This document shows, one piece after another, positions 52,610 through 61,422 of a stretch of 64,000 bases of DNA. The DNA comes from an uncultured Bacteroidales bacterium. Its GTDB lineage: Bacteria > Bacteroidota > Bacteroidia > Bacteroidales > WCHB1-69. The position numbers were made by a program, and so were the translations under genes. Location of the stretch: the NCBI GenBank assembly GCA_900315245.1, contig OMYJ01000005.1, positions 124,001-188,000 on the forward strand. The letters run 5' to 3'. The notes beneath the pieces were generated by a model, which did no database searches, was not told the origin of the DNA, and was given only the letters and a program-made list of their open reading frames with translations. Position 1 is the stretch's first letter. Every line of letters begins with the position of its first letter.

Positions 52610-53746
52610 ATGAAACGCGCCATCATCATAACAGGCGGTGCCGGCTTTATCGGCAGCCATGTTGTTCGCCTTTTCGTGAACAAATATCCCGAATATAAAA
52701 TCATCAACCTCGACAAGTTGACTTACGCGGGAAACCTCGCCAACTTGAAAGATGTTGAAGGAAAACCGAACTATAAGTTTGTCAAGATGGACATCTGCGA
52801 CTTCGAGGGTGTCTATAAGCTGATGCAGGACGAACATGTCGATGGCATCATCCACCTCGCGGCGGAAAGCCATGTCGATCGCAGCATCAAAGACCCCTTC
52901 ACCTTCGCGCAGACGAATGTGATGGGGACTTTGTCGTTATTGCAGGCGGCGAAACTCTATTGGGAAAGTCTTCCAGAAAAATGGGAGGGTAAACGTTTTT
53001 ACCATATCTCAACGGATGAGGTCTATGGTGCCCTTGAACTGACGCATCCCCAAGGCATTGAGCCGCCATTCAGCACCAAGGCCAGCAGCGGCAAACATCA
53101 TCTGGCTTACGGTGACAAGTTCTTCACCGAAGACCTGAAATATCTGCCTCACAGTCCCTATAGCGCGGCGAAAGCGGCCAGCGACCATTTTGTACGGGCA
53201 TACCACGACACATACGGAATGCCGACGGTCGTGACCAATTGCTCCAACAACTACGGCCCCTATCAGTTCCCCGAGAAGCTGATCCCGTTGTTCATCAACA
53301 ATATCCGCCACAAAAAGCCGCTGCCAGTATATGGAAAAGGCGAGAATGTGCGCGACTGGCTCTATGTGGAAGACCATGCCCGTGCAATCGATCTGATTTT
53401 CCACGAAGGCAAAATCGCCGAAACCTACAACATCGGTGGCTTCAACGAGTGGAAGAACATCGACCTGATCAAAGTCCTCATCAACACGGTGGATCGTCTG
53501 TTGGGTAGGGCAGAGGGTGAAGACCTCAACCTTATCACATACGTTACTGACCGCGCCGGTCATGACATGCGCTATGCCATCGACTCCTCCAAGCTCCAGA
53601 AAGAGCTGGGCTGGGAGCCCTCGTTGCAGTTCGAAGAAGGCATCGAAAAAACCGTCCGCTGGTACCTCGAAAACCAAGACTGGATGGACAACGTCACGAG
53701 CGGCGACTACCAGAAGTATTACGAGGAGATGTACAAGGGGAGGTGA
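52610..53746 (+). CDS. rmlB: dTDP-glucose 4,6-dehydratase
   Basis: Converts dTDP-glucose to dTDP-4-keto-6-deoxyglucose. NAD site ITGGAGFIGSHVVRLF (6-21), HLAAESHVDRSI, ISTDEVYGAL with catalytic Asp-Glu, SPYSAAKAASDHF (YxxxK), NNYGPYQFPEKLIPLF, VRDWLYVEDHARAI. Length 378. Confidence 0.96.
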   Translation: MKRAIIITGGAGFIGSHVVRLFVNKYPEYKIINLDKLTYAGNLANLKDVEGKPNYKFVKMDICDFEGVYKLMQDEHVDGIIHLAAESHVDRSIKDPFTFAQTNVMGTLSLLQAAKLYWESLPEKWEGKRFYHISTDEVYGALELTHPQGIEPPFSTKASSGKHHLAYGDKFFTEDLKYLPHSPYSAAKAASDHFVRAYHDTYGMPTVVTNCSNNYGPYQFPEKLIPLFINNIRHKKPLPVYGKGENVRDWLYVEDHARAIDLIFHEGKIAETYNIGGFNEWKNIDLIKVLINTVDRLLGRAEGEDLNLITYVTDRAGHDMRYAIDSSKLQKELGWEPSLQFEEGIEKTVRWYLENQDWMDNVTSGDYQKYYEEMYKGR

Positions 53747-53761
53747 GGATCACCACGGTTT

Positions 53762-54967
53762 ATGAAAATAGCCCTCATTAAAGAAACGAAGATTTCGGAG
53801 GATAATCGCGTGGCTCTATCGCCCAAGCAAGTGGCAGAGCTGAACAAGCGGTATCCCGCACACGAGATTGTGGTGCAGTCAAGTGAGATCCGCGCCTTTA
53901 CGGATGACGAATATCGTGCTGAAGGCGTGGAAGTGGTGAATGATATCCGGGACTGTGATGTCCTGTTTGGGGTGAAGGAAGCCAGGGTTGACAGTCTGGT
54001 TCCGGAGAAAAACTATTTCTTTTTTGGGCATATTGCGAAGAAACAGGAATACAATCGCCCTCTGATTCAAGCCCTTGTACGGAATCATATCACCTTTTGT
54101 GATTATGAATACTTGGTGGATGAGAACAGCACCCGAGTCTGTTCTTTTGGATGGTGGGGCGGCGTGGTTGGTGTTTACTATACTTTACGGGGCTATGGCT
54201 TGAAGTACAAACAGTATGAACTGCAGAAGCCAGAACGTCGTTTCACGTTAAGGCAATTACTGGATTCTTTGAAAAGTATTCAGCTGCCCAGGGTGAAATT
54301 ACTGGTCACAGGCGCTGGCCGTGTGTCTCAGGGGGCGCAATATGTGCTGGAAAACATCGGAGCCCTCAAAATGACGGAAGCGGAATATCTCTCCGACACG
54401 TCTATTGACACGTTGTCCTATTGCGTGGCCGATGCGGAGCAGTTGGTGAAACGCAAAGATGGCTCCGCTTTCTCGTGGGATGATTTCAAACGAAATGCCG
54501 AAAGGTATGAGAGCGACTTCATGCGTTGGGCCAAGAAGACCGACGTGTTGGTGTGCGCTCACTTCTGGAACTCTGACGCTCCGGTTTATTTAAGCGAAGA
54601 CGCTTTGCGTGACAGAGATATGCGCATCCGTATGATTGGGGACGTGACCTGCGACATAAAAGGAAGTGTCAAATCGACGGTCCGCCCATCCACACATGAA
54701 GCTCCGTATTATGACTACAACCCGATGACGGAGAAAGAGGAACCCGCTTTCTCTTCAGAAAAGAATATTACGGTGATGGCGGTGGACAATTGTCCAAACG
54801 CCCTGGCCATGGATTCCAGCGAGAGTTTCGGTAAAATGTTGACACCGCATGTGTTTGAACCGTTGTTGAAGGGAGAGCATTCAGAGGTGATTGAACGGTC
54901 CATGATCTTGAAAGAAGGACAATTGACGCCAAGATTTGCTTATTTGAAGGACTTTGCGGGTAGTTAA
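53762..54967 (+). CDS. Saccharopine/alanine dehydrogenase-like protein
   Basis: A 401-residue oxidoreductase of the alanine dehydrogenase/PNT-saccharopine dehydrogenase (NAD, lysine-forming) group. N-terminal IALIKETKISEDNRVALSPKQV is the AlaDh/PNT start; KLLVTGAGRVSQGAQYVLENIG is the dinucleotide site; RMIGDVTCDIKGSVKSTVRP and MAVDNCPNALAMDSSESFG match saccharopine dehydrogenase. Its place between rmlB and the UDP-sugar dehydrogenase is unexpected; it starts 15 bases after rmlB. Confidence 0.8.
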   Translation: MKIALIKETKISEDNRVALSPKQVAELNKRYPAHEIVVQSSEIRAFTDDEYRAEGVEVVNDIRDCDVLFGVKEARVDSLVPEKNYFFFGHIAKKQEYNRPLIQALVRNHITFCDYEYLVDENSTRVCSFGWWGGVVGVYYTLRGYGLKYKQYELQKPERRFTLRQLLDSLKSIQLPRVKLLVTGAGRVSQGAQYVLENIGALKMTEAEYLSDTSIDTLSYCVADAEQLVKRKDGSAFSWDDFKRNAERYESDFMRWAKKTDVLVCAHFWNSDAPVYLSEDALRDRDMRIRMIGDVTCDIKGSVKSTVRPSTHEAPYYDYNPMTEKEEPAFSSEKNITVMAVDNCPNALAMDSSESFGKMLTPHVFEPLLKGEHSEVIERSMILKEGQLTPRFAYLKDFAGS

Positions 54968-54999
54968 TAATAAGGTAAAAATTGATTAAACAACATACT

Positions 55000-56304
55000 A
55001 TGAAGATATCAGTAGCAGGAACCGGCTATGTCGGCATGAGCATCGCCACATTGCTCGCCCAACATAACGAAGTCACCGCCGTGGACGTCGTCCCCGAACG
55101 CGTCGAGATGGTGAACAACAAGAAGTCACCCATCCAAGACGACTACATTGAAGAATATTTAGCCACCAAGCCCCTCAACCTCAAGGCCACCCTCGACCAA
55201 GAGGCCGGCTACAAAGACGCCGAGTTTGTCGTCATTGCCGCGCCCACCAACTACGACACGCAGAAGAACTTCTTCGACACCAGTGCCGTGGAAGCCGTCA
55301 TCGACGCCGTGCTCAAGGTCAACCCTGACGCCGTCATGGTCATAAAGAGTACCATCCCCGTCGGCTATACCCGCAGTCTCTACGTCAAATATCTGAAGAA
55401 AGGGGTCAAAAAATTCAACCTCTTGTTCTCGCCCGAGTTCTTGCGGGAGAGCAAAGCTCTCTACGACAACCTCTATCCCAGCCGCATCATTGTTGGCATC
55501 CCCAAGATGATGGCAGGCAAGGAATATGAAGAGGAAAACGAAGCCATCAAAGCCCTCACTGATATCGAATGGCTCACGGAACGTGCCCACACCTTCGCCA
55601 AGCTCTTGCAGGAGGCGGCCATCAAGGAGGATGTGCCCACGCTCTTCATCGGCATGAAAGAAGCCGAGGCAGTGAAGCTCTTCGCCAACACTTATCTTGC
55701 CTTGCGTGTGAGCTACTTTAATGAGCTGGATACCTATGCCGAGACAAAAGGTCTTGACACTCAAGCCATCATCAACGGCATCGGTCTCGATCCCCGTATC
55801 GGCACGCACTACAACAACCCCAGTTTCGGCTACGGCGGCTATTGTCTGCCGAAGGACACCAAGCAGTTGTTGGCCAATTACGAGAATGTGCCGCAGAATA
55901 TGATGTCGGCTATTGTGGAGAGCAACCGCACCCGCAAGGATTTCATTGCCGACCAAGTGTTGAAAATGGCGGGCTATTATGCCTATACGGAAAACAATAT
56001 CTATGGCACTGAGCAAAAGGCTCCTGTGATTGGCGTGTACAGGCTCACCATGAAGTCCAATTCCGACAATTTCCGCCAAAGCGCCATACAAGGCGTGATG
56101 AAGCGCATCAAGGCCAAAGGTGCGCAGATCATCATCTACGAGCCGACTTTGGAAGACGGTTCGACCTTCTTCGGCAGCCTCGTGGTCAATGACTTGGAGA
56201 AATTCAAGCACGACGCCAAAGCCATCATCGCCAACCGCTACGACAGCTGTTTAGACGATGTGCGGGAAAAGGTCTATACCCGTGACATCTTCAAACGGGA
56301 CTAA
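55000..56304 (+). CDS. Nucleotide-sugar dehydrogenase (UDP-glucose 6-dehydrogenase type)
   Basis: Oxidises a UDP-sugar to the uronate for polysaccharide synthesis. NAD site [20 protein letters not shown] (3-22), [56 protein letters not shown], and the catalytic loop [17 protein letters not shown] with its Cys. The 434-residue form from the ATG at 55000 is preferred to a TTG at 54982. UDP-glucose is likely; UDP-N-acetyl sugars are possible. A nearby epimerase remnant (57446) may have used its product. Confidence 0.92.
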   Translation: MKISVAGTGYVGMSIATLLAQHNEVTAVDVVPERVEMVNNKKSPIQDDYIEEYLATKPLNLKATLDQEAGYKDAEFVVIAAPTNYDTQKNFFDTSAVEAVIDAVLKVNPDAVMVIKSTIPVGYTRSLYVKYLKKGVKKFNLLFSPEFLRESKALYDNLYPSRIIVGIPKMMAGKEYEEENEAIKALTDIEWLTERAHTFAKLLQEAAIKEDVPTLFIGMKEAEAVKLFANTYLALRVSYFNELDTYAETKGLDTQAIINGIGLDPRIGTHYNNPSFGYGGYCLPKDTKQLLANYENVPQNMMSAIVESNRTRKDFIADQVLKMAGYYAYTENNIYGTEQKAPVIGVYRLTMKSNSDNFRQSAIQGVMKRIKAKGAQIIIYEPTLEDGSTFFGSLVVNDLEKFKHDAKAIIANRYDSCLDDVREKVYTRDIFKRD

Positions 56305-56372
56305 CTTAGACTTAGACTTAGAACTTAGAACTTAGACTTGAGCCCTGAAACCTTGGCCTTTGACCTTTGAAC
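56303..56372 (+). repeat. Heptamer tracts CTTAGAA then CTTTGAC
   Basis: About six CTTAGAC/CTTAGAA units, then CTTTGACCTTTGAACC, ending 4 bases before the ATG at 56377. Confidence 0.8.
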
Positions 56373-56376
56373 CAAA

Positions 56377-57420
56377 ATGAAGTATTCCCGCAACAAAATC
56401 AACCTTTCCGGAAAAGCACTGTTAGCCGGTCCCGAAACAGGGTTCCCGTTTACCGATGCGAATCTGCTGGTGGAAGATTGGCGCAAACTCCACATGGTTC
56501 CTTTGAAAGAACTCATTGGAGAGGTCACGCGAGTGCTGTCGCAGGGAGGGGTGACTGCGGCTTTTTCATCGCACCGACTCAAGCGAATGACTTCCATTGT
56601 CGCCAAGTTGCGTCATAATCCCGGCATGGGGCTTGGTGGTTTACAGGATATCGGAGGGGCCCGTTTCGTGTTTGAAGACATTCCGTCGTTATTGCACGCT
56701 CAAAAGATAATGACGGCTGCGAAACTTGAGCATTTTGTGGTGGACAGGGAACCATACGACTATGTCGCCAAACCCAAGGAGAGTGGTTATAGGAGCATTC
56801 ACTTTGCGTATAAATATATTAGTGAGAGGGCGGACTTTGACGGTCTTCGTGTGGAACTTCAGTTTCGCACGCGCTTGCAGCACGACTGGGCTATGGCGGT
56901 GGAAACGGCTGAGTTGATCTCCAAGTCCCCGCTTAAGGCAAGTATCGGGGATGAGCATTGGCTCGAGTTTTTCAGATTGTGCAGTGCAGTGTTTGCCCGA
57001 AAGGAAGGTTCGCCGGTTGCGGATTCTTATAAGGATTATACGGAAAAGGATTACTGCATGCAATATGCGCAGCTGGATCGGCAATACAAGTTTTTAGACC
57101 AGCTTCGGGCCCTGGTTAGTGCGGTGCAGATTATGGAAGTGCACACGAAGAAGGAAGGGTATGTGGTTCTTCTTATCCAGTTTGCAGAGAAGAGAGTTCA
57201 GCTGAAGCATTTTCCGTCGGAGAATCTCGAGGAAGCGGCATACTACTACGCAGAAGTGGAGAAATCGATTGACGAAGCCAATTCCGCCGTGGTACTCGTT
57301 TCCGTTTCCGACATGAAAGAGCTCCAGGACGCCTATCCCAGCTACTTCCTGAACGCAGGAGAGTTCATCGACTCCTTGCAAGACTTCAACAACATGTGCC
57401 TATCCAAACACTACCTATAG
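56377..57420 (+). CDS. RelA/SpoT-domain (p)ppGpp synthetase-like protein
   Basis: A 347-residue protein with a stand-alone RelA/SpoT nucleotidyltransferase domain: RLKRMTSIVAKLR (about 68-80), GLQDIGGARFVFED (DxxGxR), YDYVAKPKESGYRSIHFAY and VELQFRTRLQHDWAMAVETA (the ExQxRT...HxW motif). All key positions seem present, so synthesis of an alarmone-like nucleotide is plausible. There is no HD hydrolase domain and no TGS/ACT part. The C-terminal 130 residues are unique to me. It could be a small alarmone synthetase or a toxin-like relative. Confidence 0.85.
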   Translation: MKYSRNKINLSGKALLAGPETGFPFTDANLLVEDWRKLHMVPLKELIGEVTRVLSQGGVTAAFSSHRLKRMTSIVAKLRHNPGMGLGGLQDIGGARFVFEDIPSLLHAQKIMTAAKLEHFVVDREPYDYVAKPKESGYRSIHFAYKYISERADFDGLRVELQFRTRLQHDWAMAVETAELISKSPLKASIGDEHWLEFFRLCSAVFARKEGSPVADSYKDYTEKDYCMQYAQLDRQYKFLDQLRALVSAVQIMEVHTKKEGYVVLLIQFAEKRVQLKHFPSENLEEAAYYYAEVEKSIDEANSAVVLVSVSDMKELQDAYPSYFLNAGEFIDSLQDFNNMCLSKHYL

Positions 57421-57445
57421 GAGACTCTAACCCCTAACCCTTAAC

Positions 57446-57607
57446 CAGTTCGTCCCCATACAACCCAGCGACGTGCCTACCACGTATGCGGATGCCATGA
57501 CTTTGGAGAGGGATTTTGGGTTTGTGCCAAAGATTACGCTGAGAGAAGGGTTGGGGAAGTTCGTGGAATGGTATAATAGCTACTATCGTAGCAATTGGCT
57601 TTCTTGA
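57446..57607 (+). pseudogene. 3' remnant of a UDP-glucuronate 4-epimerase-type gene
   Basis: The frame from 57446 to TGA at 57605-57607 encodes about 53 residues that read as the C-terminal end of a nucleotide-sugar epimerase: FVPIQPSDVPTTYADAMTLE, DFGFVPKITLREGLGKFVEW and YNSYY. The QPGDVPxTYAD...REGLxxFxEWY pattern is typical of UDP-glucuronate 4-epimerase. No start codon or Rossmann part precedes it; upstream is CCCTAAC-type repeat. This marks a broken gene at the edge of the polysaccharide locus. From 57608 to 57719 I see nothing recognisable. Confidence 0.8.
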
Positions 57608-57719
57608 CAAATTCAAAATTCCTTTAAGCATCAAGAAGTATTCTACATGTATTTGGGAAGAGAAGAACTTCTTTGAGGGTCTACAATAACAAAATCCATC
57701 TTTCATCACGGACTTATTT

Positions 57720-58730
57720 ATGCACAAAGTACGGAGAAAACGTTTTCTTCAAAAATTAAAAAAAAGAAGAAAGAAAAAGAAGCAACAAGAGACGCAGGGG
57801 AGTGCTAATATCGAATCAAATATAGCAACGTTTCATCCTTTTAAGCGATATGATAAATTTGTAGGGTGTAATGAAGCACTAGACAAGTTGTTTGCACCAG
57901 CTGAAGGTGATTACTATAGAATTGTGCACAATCCTCCGCAATTAAATGATCAACTCGTACAAAGTGAACAGCAATATGAAGGACTTGCTCCGTCAATGCC
58001 CAATCTCCCTGATACCATAGAATTGGGAAGTAGTATTGAAGATCAATTTGAGCACATTGCCGATTGGTCGCTTTCCTTTAGTGTTGATGATAAGTTGTTG
58101 GCGAGTGTTTATTGGGCCGGTTATGACAAACGTAAGAATGAAATAAAAAAGAAAGATTACGTTAATCGAAAAGGTGATGTGATGGCACTTTACCATTTCA
58201 CATCTGCAGCTGGCGTTATGCAACGTGAGCCTGATGAGGCTGGGCATGTGGTATTGGTCGAATACGATGATTTTGTGCTTGATAACTATCGTGTTGTTGA
58301 TTATGGTTTGAAACCGTTAACGGATTACAGAGATGAAAAAAATGAAGATTTTCAGCTTGTAGGTCATCTTCAAGTAATGGAGGAACCCTTATCTTCGCTT
58401 TACACAGATAAAGTGAGCGGTTTGCTGTACCTGTTTGTTCGTGTTTTTGAAGACACAAACATTAGCTCATTCGTTTTGACTGTCGTTTCGCCGTTACAGA
58501 TTGTTGACTATATGGAGGGACGTGTTGGGTTGCGTGGCATTTTCAGTAATACTAAGTCCTATTATTATCAGCGTCAGAATGATGTTCTTAGCACTTCTAA
58601 TTTCAAGTTGCTACCTCCTGAAATAATTGATGAGAAGTTGGAGTCAGATGGATTGGATGATAAGTTTGATCGTCATTTGTCCTATAAAATGGTGCTTTTA
58701 AAACAGTATTTGAAAAGATTGAGTTATTAA
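57720..58730 (+). CDS. Unknown protein with very basic N-terminus, first gene of GTPase island
   Basis: A 336-residue protein not recognised. Residues 1-25 are extremely basic (KVRRKRFLQKLKKRRKKKKQ), suggesting nucleic-acid or ribosome contact. The rest is mixed alpha/beta, acidic, with YYRIVHNPPQLND, WSLSFSVDDKLLASVYWAGYDKR split by charged loops, and a C-terminal FDRHLSYKMVLLKQYLKRL helix. No signal peptide or membrane helix. It is the first gene of a tightly spaced plus-strand run (gap of 17 bases to the next) and is visibly AT-richer than the genes before 57.4 kb. Confidence 0.7.
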   Translation: MHKVRRKRFLQKLKKRRKKKKQQETQGSANIESNIATFHPFKRYDKFVGCNEALDKLFAPAEGDYYRIVHNPPQLNDQLVQSEQQYEGLAPSMPNLPDTIELGSSIEDQFEHIADWSLSFSVDDKLLASVYWAGYDKRKNEIKKKDYVNRKGDVMALYHFTSAAGVMQREPDEAGHVVLVEYDDFVLDNYRVVDYGLKPLTDYRDEKNEDFQLVGHLQVMEEPLSSLYTDKVSGLLYLFVRVFEDTNISSFVLTVVSPLQIVDYMEGRVGLRGIFSNTKSYYYQRQNDVLSTSNFKLLPPEIIDEKLESDGLDDKFDRHLSYKMVLLKQYLKRLSY

Positions 58731-58747
58731 ACTAATAATACAAAGAT

Positions 58748-59185
58748 ATGAGCACAAACATCAGTTTTGAAATAGTTCATATTCACGAGTTACCTTCAGT
58801 ATTTAACCGTGAAGTGAAGGTTGATGAAGAGATGCTAAAAAAGTGCACTCTTGGTTATCTTGTTGTGTTCCAATATCGAGAAGGTGACGATATGGTGGGA
58901 CTTCATGTGAGTATCAGATATTTAACCCATGATGGGAGAATTCTTATGCAAGAAGGCGCAACAGTGGTTGCAAAAATTAACGATTGGAATAAAATGTCAC
59001 AAGAGGACAATGCTTTGCGAGAATCGTCGATTGTACAACTTCTTGTTGAATATGGCCTATCGTTTGTTAGTGGCATGATTTTCCGTAGAGCTTCAGGAAC
59101 GGTTATGAACAATATCTTTGTTCCTCATATTGAAGCCTCATCGATTATGGAAGATGTTGTTTTTGAAAAGGTAGAAAAAAAATAG
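58748..59185 (+). CDS. Small protein, possibly SecB-like fold
   Basis: A 145-residue cytoplasmic protein. Strand pattern LGYLVVFQYREGDDMVGLHV, then ILMQEGATVVAKI, followed by a helix LRESSIVQLLVEYGLSFVSG and IFVPHIEASSIM. The late helix plus P-x-I segment recalls SecB-type chaperones, some of which act with toxin-antitoxin systems. This is a weak fold impression, not a family match. Lies 46 bases before the phosphoesterase. Confidence 0.6.
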   Translation: MSTNISFEIVHIHELPSVFNREVKVDEEMLKKCTLGYLVVFQYREGDDMVGLHVSIRYLTHDGRILMQEGATVVAKINDWNKMSQEDNALRESSIVQLLVEYGLSFVSGMIFRRASGTVMNNIFVPHIEASSIMEDVVFEKVEKK

Positions 59186-59231
59186 TCCATTTAGTTGTTT
59201 CTTTTGCAACACGAACGAAGAACAATAGAAT

Positions 59232-60512
59232 ATGCTGAGAATACTTCTTCTTTCTGATATTCATTTCATTCATTGTGAAGATGATGAGAATGACTATCGT
59301 TCACTTGAGACTGCCTTTGTTGAGGCAATGGATGAGGTGCGTGATTCTGGAGGTCTTAACCAGATTCTTATTTGTGGCGACATAGCGAATAAAGGCCTAG
59401 AGAGTGAGTATCAGACAGCAGACACCTTTTTGAAAAGGGTATTTGAACATCTGGGCTGCGATGAAAAGAAGACACAGGTTTATGTTGTGCCAGGTAATCA
59501 TGATATTAATAGGAATATCAATAAGATGTCTAGATTAGGGTGGCGCACAACATTGTTGGATAGAAACCGAGCAGAGAGTTTTATTTATGCGGCTAAGCAT
59601 AACGAATTGGATATATTGAAGACACTATATTCGCCTTTTAGTGCATTTCATAAGTTTGCAAATGCCCATTCTTCTCTTGATGGAATTGCTGAAGCGATTT
59701 TCTTAAATGTTCCAAACTTTGACTTTAGAAGTTTTCGAAAGGAAGTTGAACTTGGTGTCCTTGATAATTATATTATCAAGTTGCATTGCCTCAATTCAGC
59801 TCTATTATGCGATAAAGATGATGTTAATGACCCTCGGGCCATGAAAGCGGGTGAACACAAACTATTCATCCCAAAATCTGCTTATAATCCAGACACGCCC
59901 AGTACAACTGTCAATATATCTATGATGCACCATCCTCATGCATGGTTTGAAAATGAGGATGATTTGCGTACTGAGTTTGACAGGAAATTTAAGTTCCAAA
60001 TTTATGGTCATGTACATACACAGTCAATTACGCAGGATAAAAAAGGGAAAAGTGCTATTCGTTTACAAGTAGGTTCACTTCACCCTGGACAGGGAGGAGA
60101 CCCCGAAGTCTACCCTCCTCTTTATAACATTCTGGAGTTAGATGTTGTAAAGAACGTTTTAAAGGTGAAGGTGACGTGCTATTGCTGGGATGGGGAACAG
60201 TTTAACAAGAATGACAAATTCTCATACATAAGGAAAGTGGCTTTGAGAAAGAAGTCAAATAGAACAACGAACCAGAAGAAAGAAGTTAATAAAATGAAAA
60301 CGGCAGTAGAAATTTCTGATGAAATCTATGAACTGAGATACCGTTTCTTCAGTTCCGAGCACATACGGGAGATTATTAATGAGATAAACGCCAAGGCTTA
60401 CGATAATAGTAAGCCGGAGTATGCTAACGCTTTGACTTTTTTTAAGACTGCCTCTTCAAAAACAGATGTTATGGAGCAACTGAAAGTCATTTTAACAAAA
60501 TTTGACGATTGA
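59232..60512 (+). CDS. Calcineurin-like metallophosphoesterase with helical C-terminus
   Basis: A 426-residue cytoplasmic protein. Metal motifs in order: LLLSDIHFIH (Asp9, His11), ILICGDIANKG, VVPGNHDINRN, SMMHHPHAWFE and IYGHVHTQSI: a complete set, so an active phosphoesterase is likely. Residues 330-426 form a lysine-rich linker and a separate helical domain (VEISDEIYELRYRFF...IREIINEINAKAY), which could bind partners. It differs from the membrane-bound phosphoesterase at 41235. Substrate unknown; a nucleotide or nucleic acid is possible in a conflict system. Confidence 0.87.
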   Translation: MLRILLLSDIHFIHCEDDENDYRSLETAFVEAMDEVRDSGGLNQILICGDIANKGLESEYQTADTFLKRVFEHLGCDEKKTQVYVVPGNHDINRNINKMSRLGWRTTLLDRNRAESFIYAAKHNELDILKTLYSPFSAFHKFANAHSSLDGIAEAIFLNVPNFDFRSFRKEVELGVLDNYIIKLHCLNSALLCDKDDVNDPRAMKAGEHKLFIPKSAYNPDTPSTTVNISMMHHPHAWFENEDDLRTEFDRKFKFQIYGHVHTQSITQDKKGKSAIRLQVGSLHPGQGGDPEVYPPLYNILELDVVKNVLKVKVTCYCWDGEQFNKNDKFSYIRKVALRKKSNRTTNQKKEVNKMKTAVEISDEIYELRYRFFSSEHIREIINEINAKAYDNSKPEYANALTFFKTASSKTDVMEQLKVILTKFDD

Positions 60513-60513
60513 T

Positions 60514-61422
60514 ATGGAACGTGATTTAGCGAATATTCTTACAGAAGTTCTTATTTTTCCTTACCAGAAGGAAGTAGTTGATGCATTAATGGAAGCGTGT
60601 TCTAAGTTTGTTGAAGAGATTAATCTGAGCCAATATGAAGATTGCGTATTGTATCTTTGTTTGGACATGCCCGCAACAGATTTGATAGAAAGCATCAAGT
60701 CACAAACAGGCCGTGAGTTCCCTAATCGTGTGTACCGTGCCATGGCTGGATGTGTTGTAGGCGAGGCTCTTGCAAGAGTTAGCGATGAAGATGACAAGGT
60801 GATGTTTCCTCTAGCGCTCCGCAATGTTTTAAAGGCCAAGACGGATGATGTCGACGGCATTATCAGCAAGACGATAGACCCCGCCTGCTTTGCAGCGGTT
60901 GAGGATTATTGGGCTGAAAATATCAATATTCCTTCTCTATGTGGAAAAGATATGGTGTCTTCAACAATATTTGATAATTCTAATTGGCGTGAAACTGGTT
61001 TGGATATAGATGAATCCTTTGGCGATATACAGGCGCTGGCAAAGTACTATCGACGCGAGCAATTTAAGAAGAAGTTTGCAGGTCGTAATGCATCCGAGAA
61101 TCAAGATATTTATGCCTTTGCACTCCAGATAGCCGACGAAATAGCTGCACAAGATTGGCTTTTTACAGCAGAAAACCCGGTCGCAATCTTTAAGAGCTTG
61201 AAGTTAAAAGGCACAGCGATCAGTCTTAACAACATCAAATCTAGAGTCTTGGGCGTTCAAGATGCAGAAGCTGACATTGATTATGTATCGGTTTATCGTC
61301 GTTACCTCTATGCCAATGATTACGAGGAATTAGGCGCACACCGTATCAATCCTCTGAATTTTGGCATTGCCATTTTCTATGAGTTGCTTTATGAACGCTT
61401 AAAGACAGAAAAATATGAGTGA
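60514..61422 (+). CDS. All-helical protein, possible GTPase-associated helical component (GASH-like)
   Basis: A 302-residue protein that reads as almost entirely alpha-helical, without motifs known to me. It begins MERDLANILTEVLIFPYQKEV and ends INPLNFGIAIFYELLYERLK. In published surveys, paired GTPases of bacterial conflict systems come with an all-helical protein named GASH; position directly before two GTPase genes fits, but I cannot confirm it by sequence. The ATG at 60514, one base after the previous stop, is preferred to a TTG at 60502. It overlaps the next gene by 8 bases. Confidence 0.6.
   Translation: MERDLANILTEVLIFPYQKEVVDALMEACSKFVEEINLSQYEDCVLYLCLDMPATDLIESIKSQTGREFPNRVYRAMAGCVVGEALARVSDEDDKVMFPLALRNVLKAKTDDVDGIISKTIDPACFAAVEDYWAENINIPSLCGKDMVSSTIFDNSNWRETGLDIDESFGDIQALAKYYRREQFKKKFAGRNASENQDIYAFALQIADEIAAQDWLFTAENPVAIFKSLKLKGTAISLNNIKSRVLGVQDAEADIDYVSVYRRYLYANDYEELGAHRINPLNFGIAIFYELLYERLKTEKYE

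Noticed and set aside
57608..57719. Attachment site or tRNA end at the island border
   Set aside because: No tRNA-like sequence, integrase gene or direct repeat could be found within the window.
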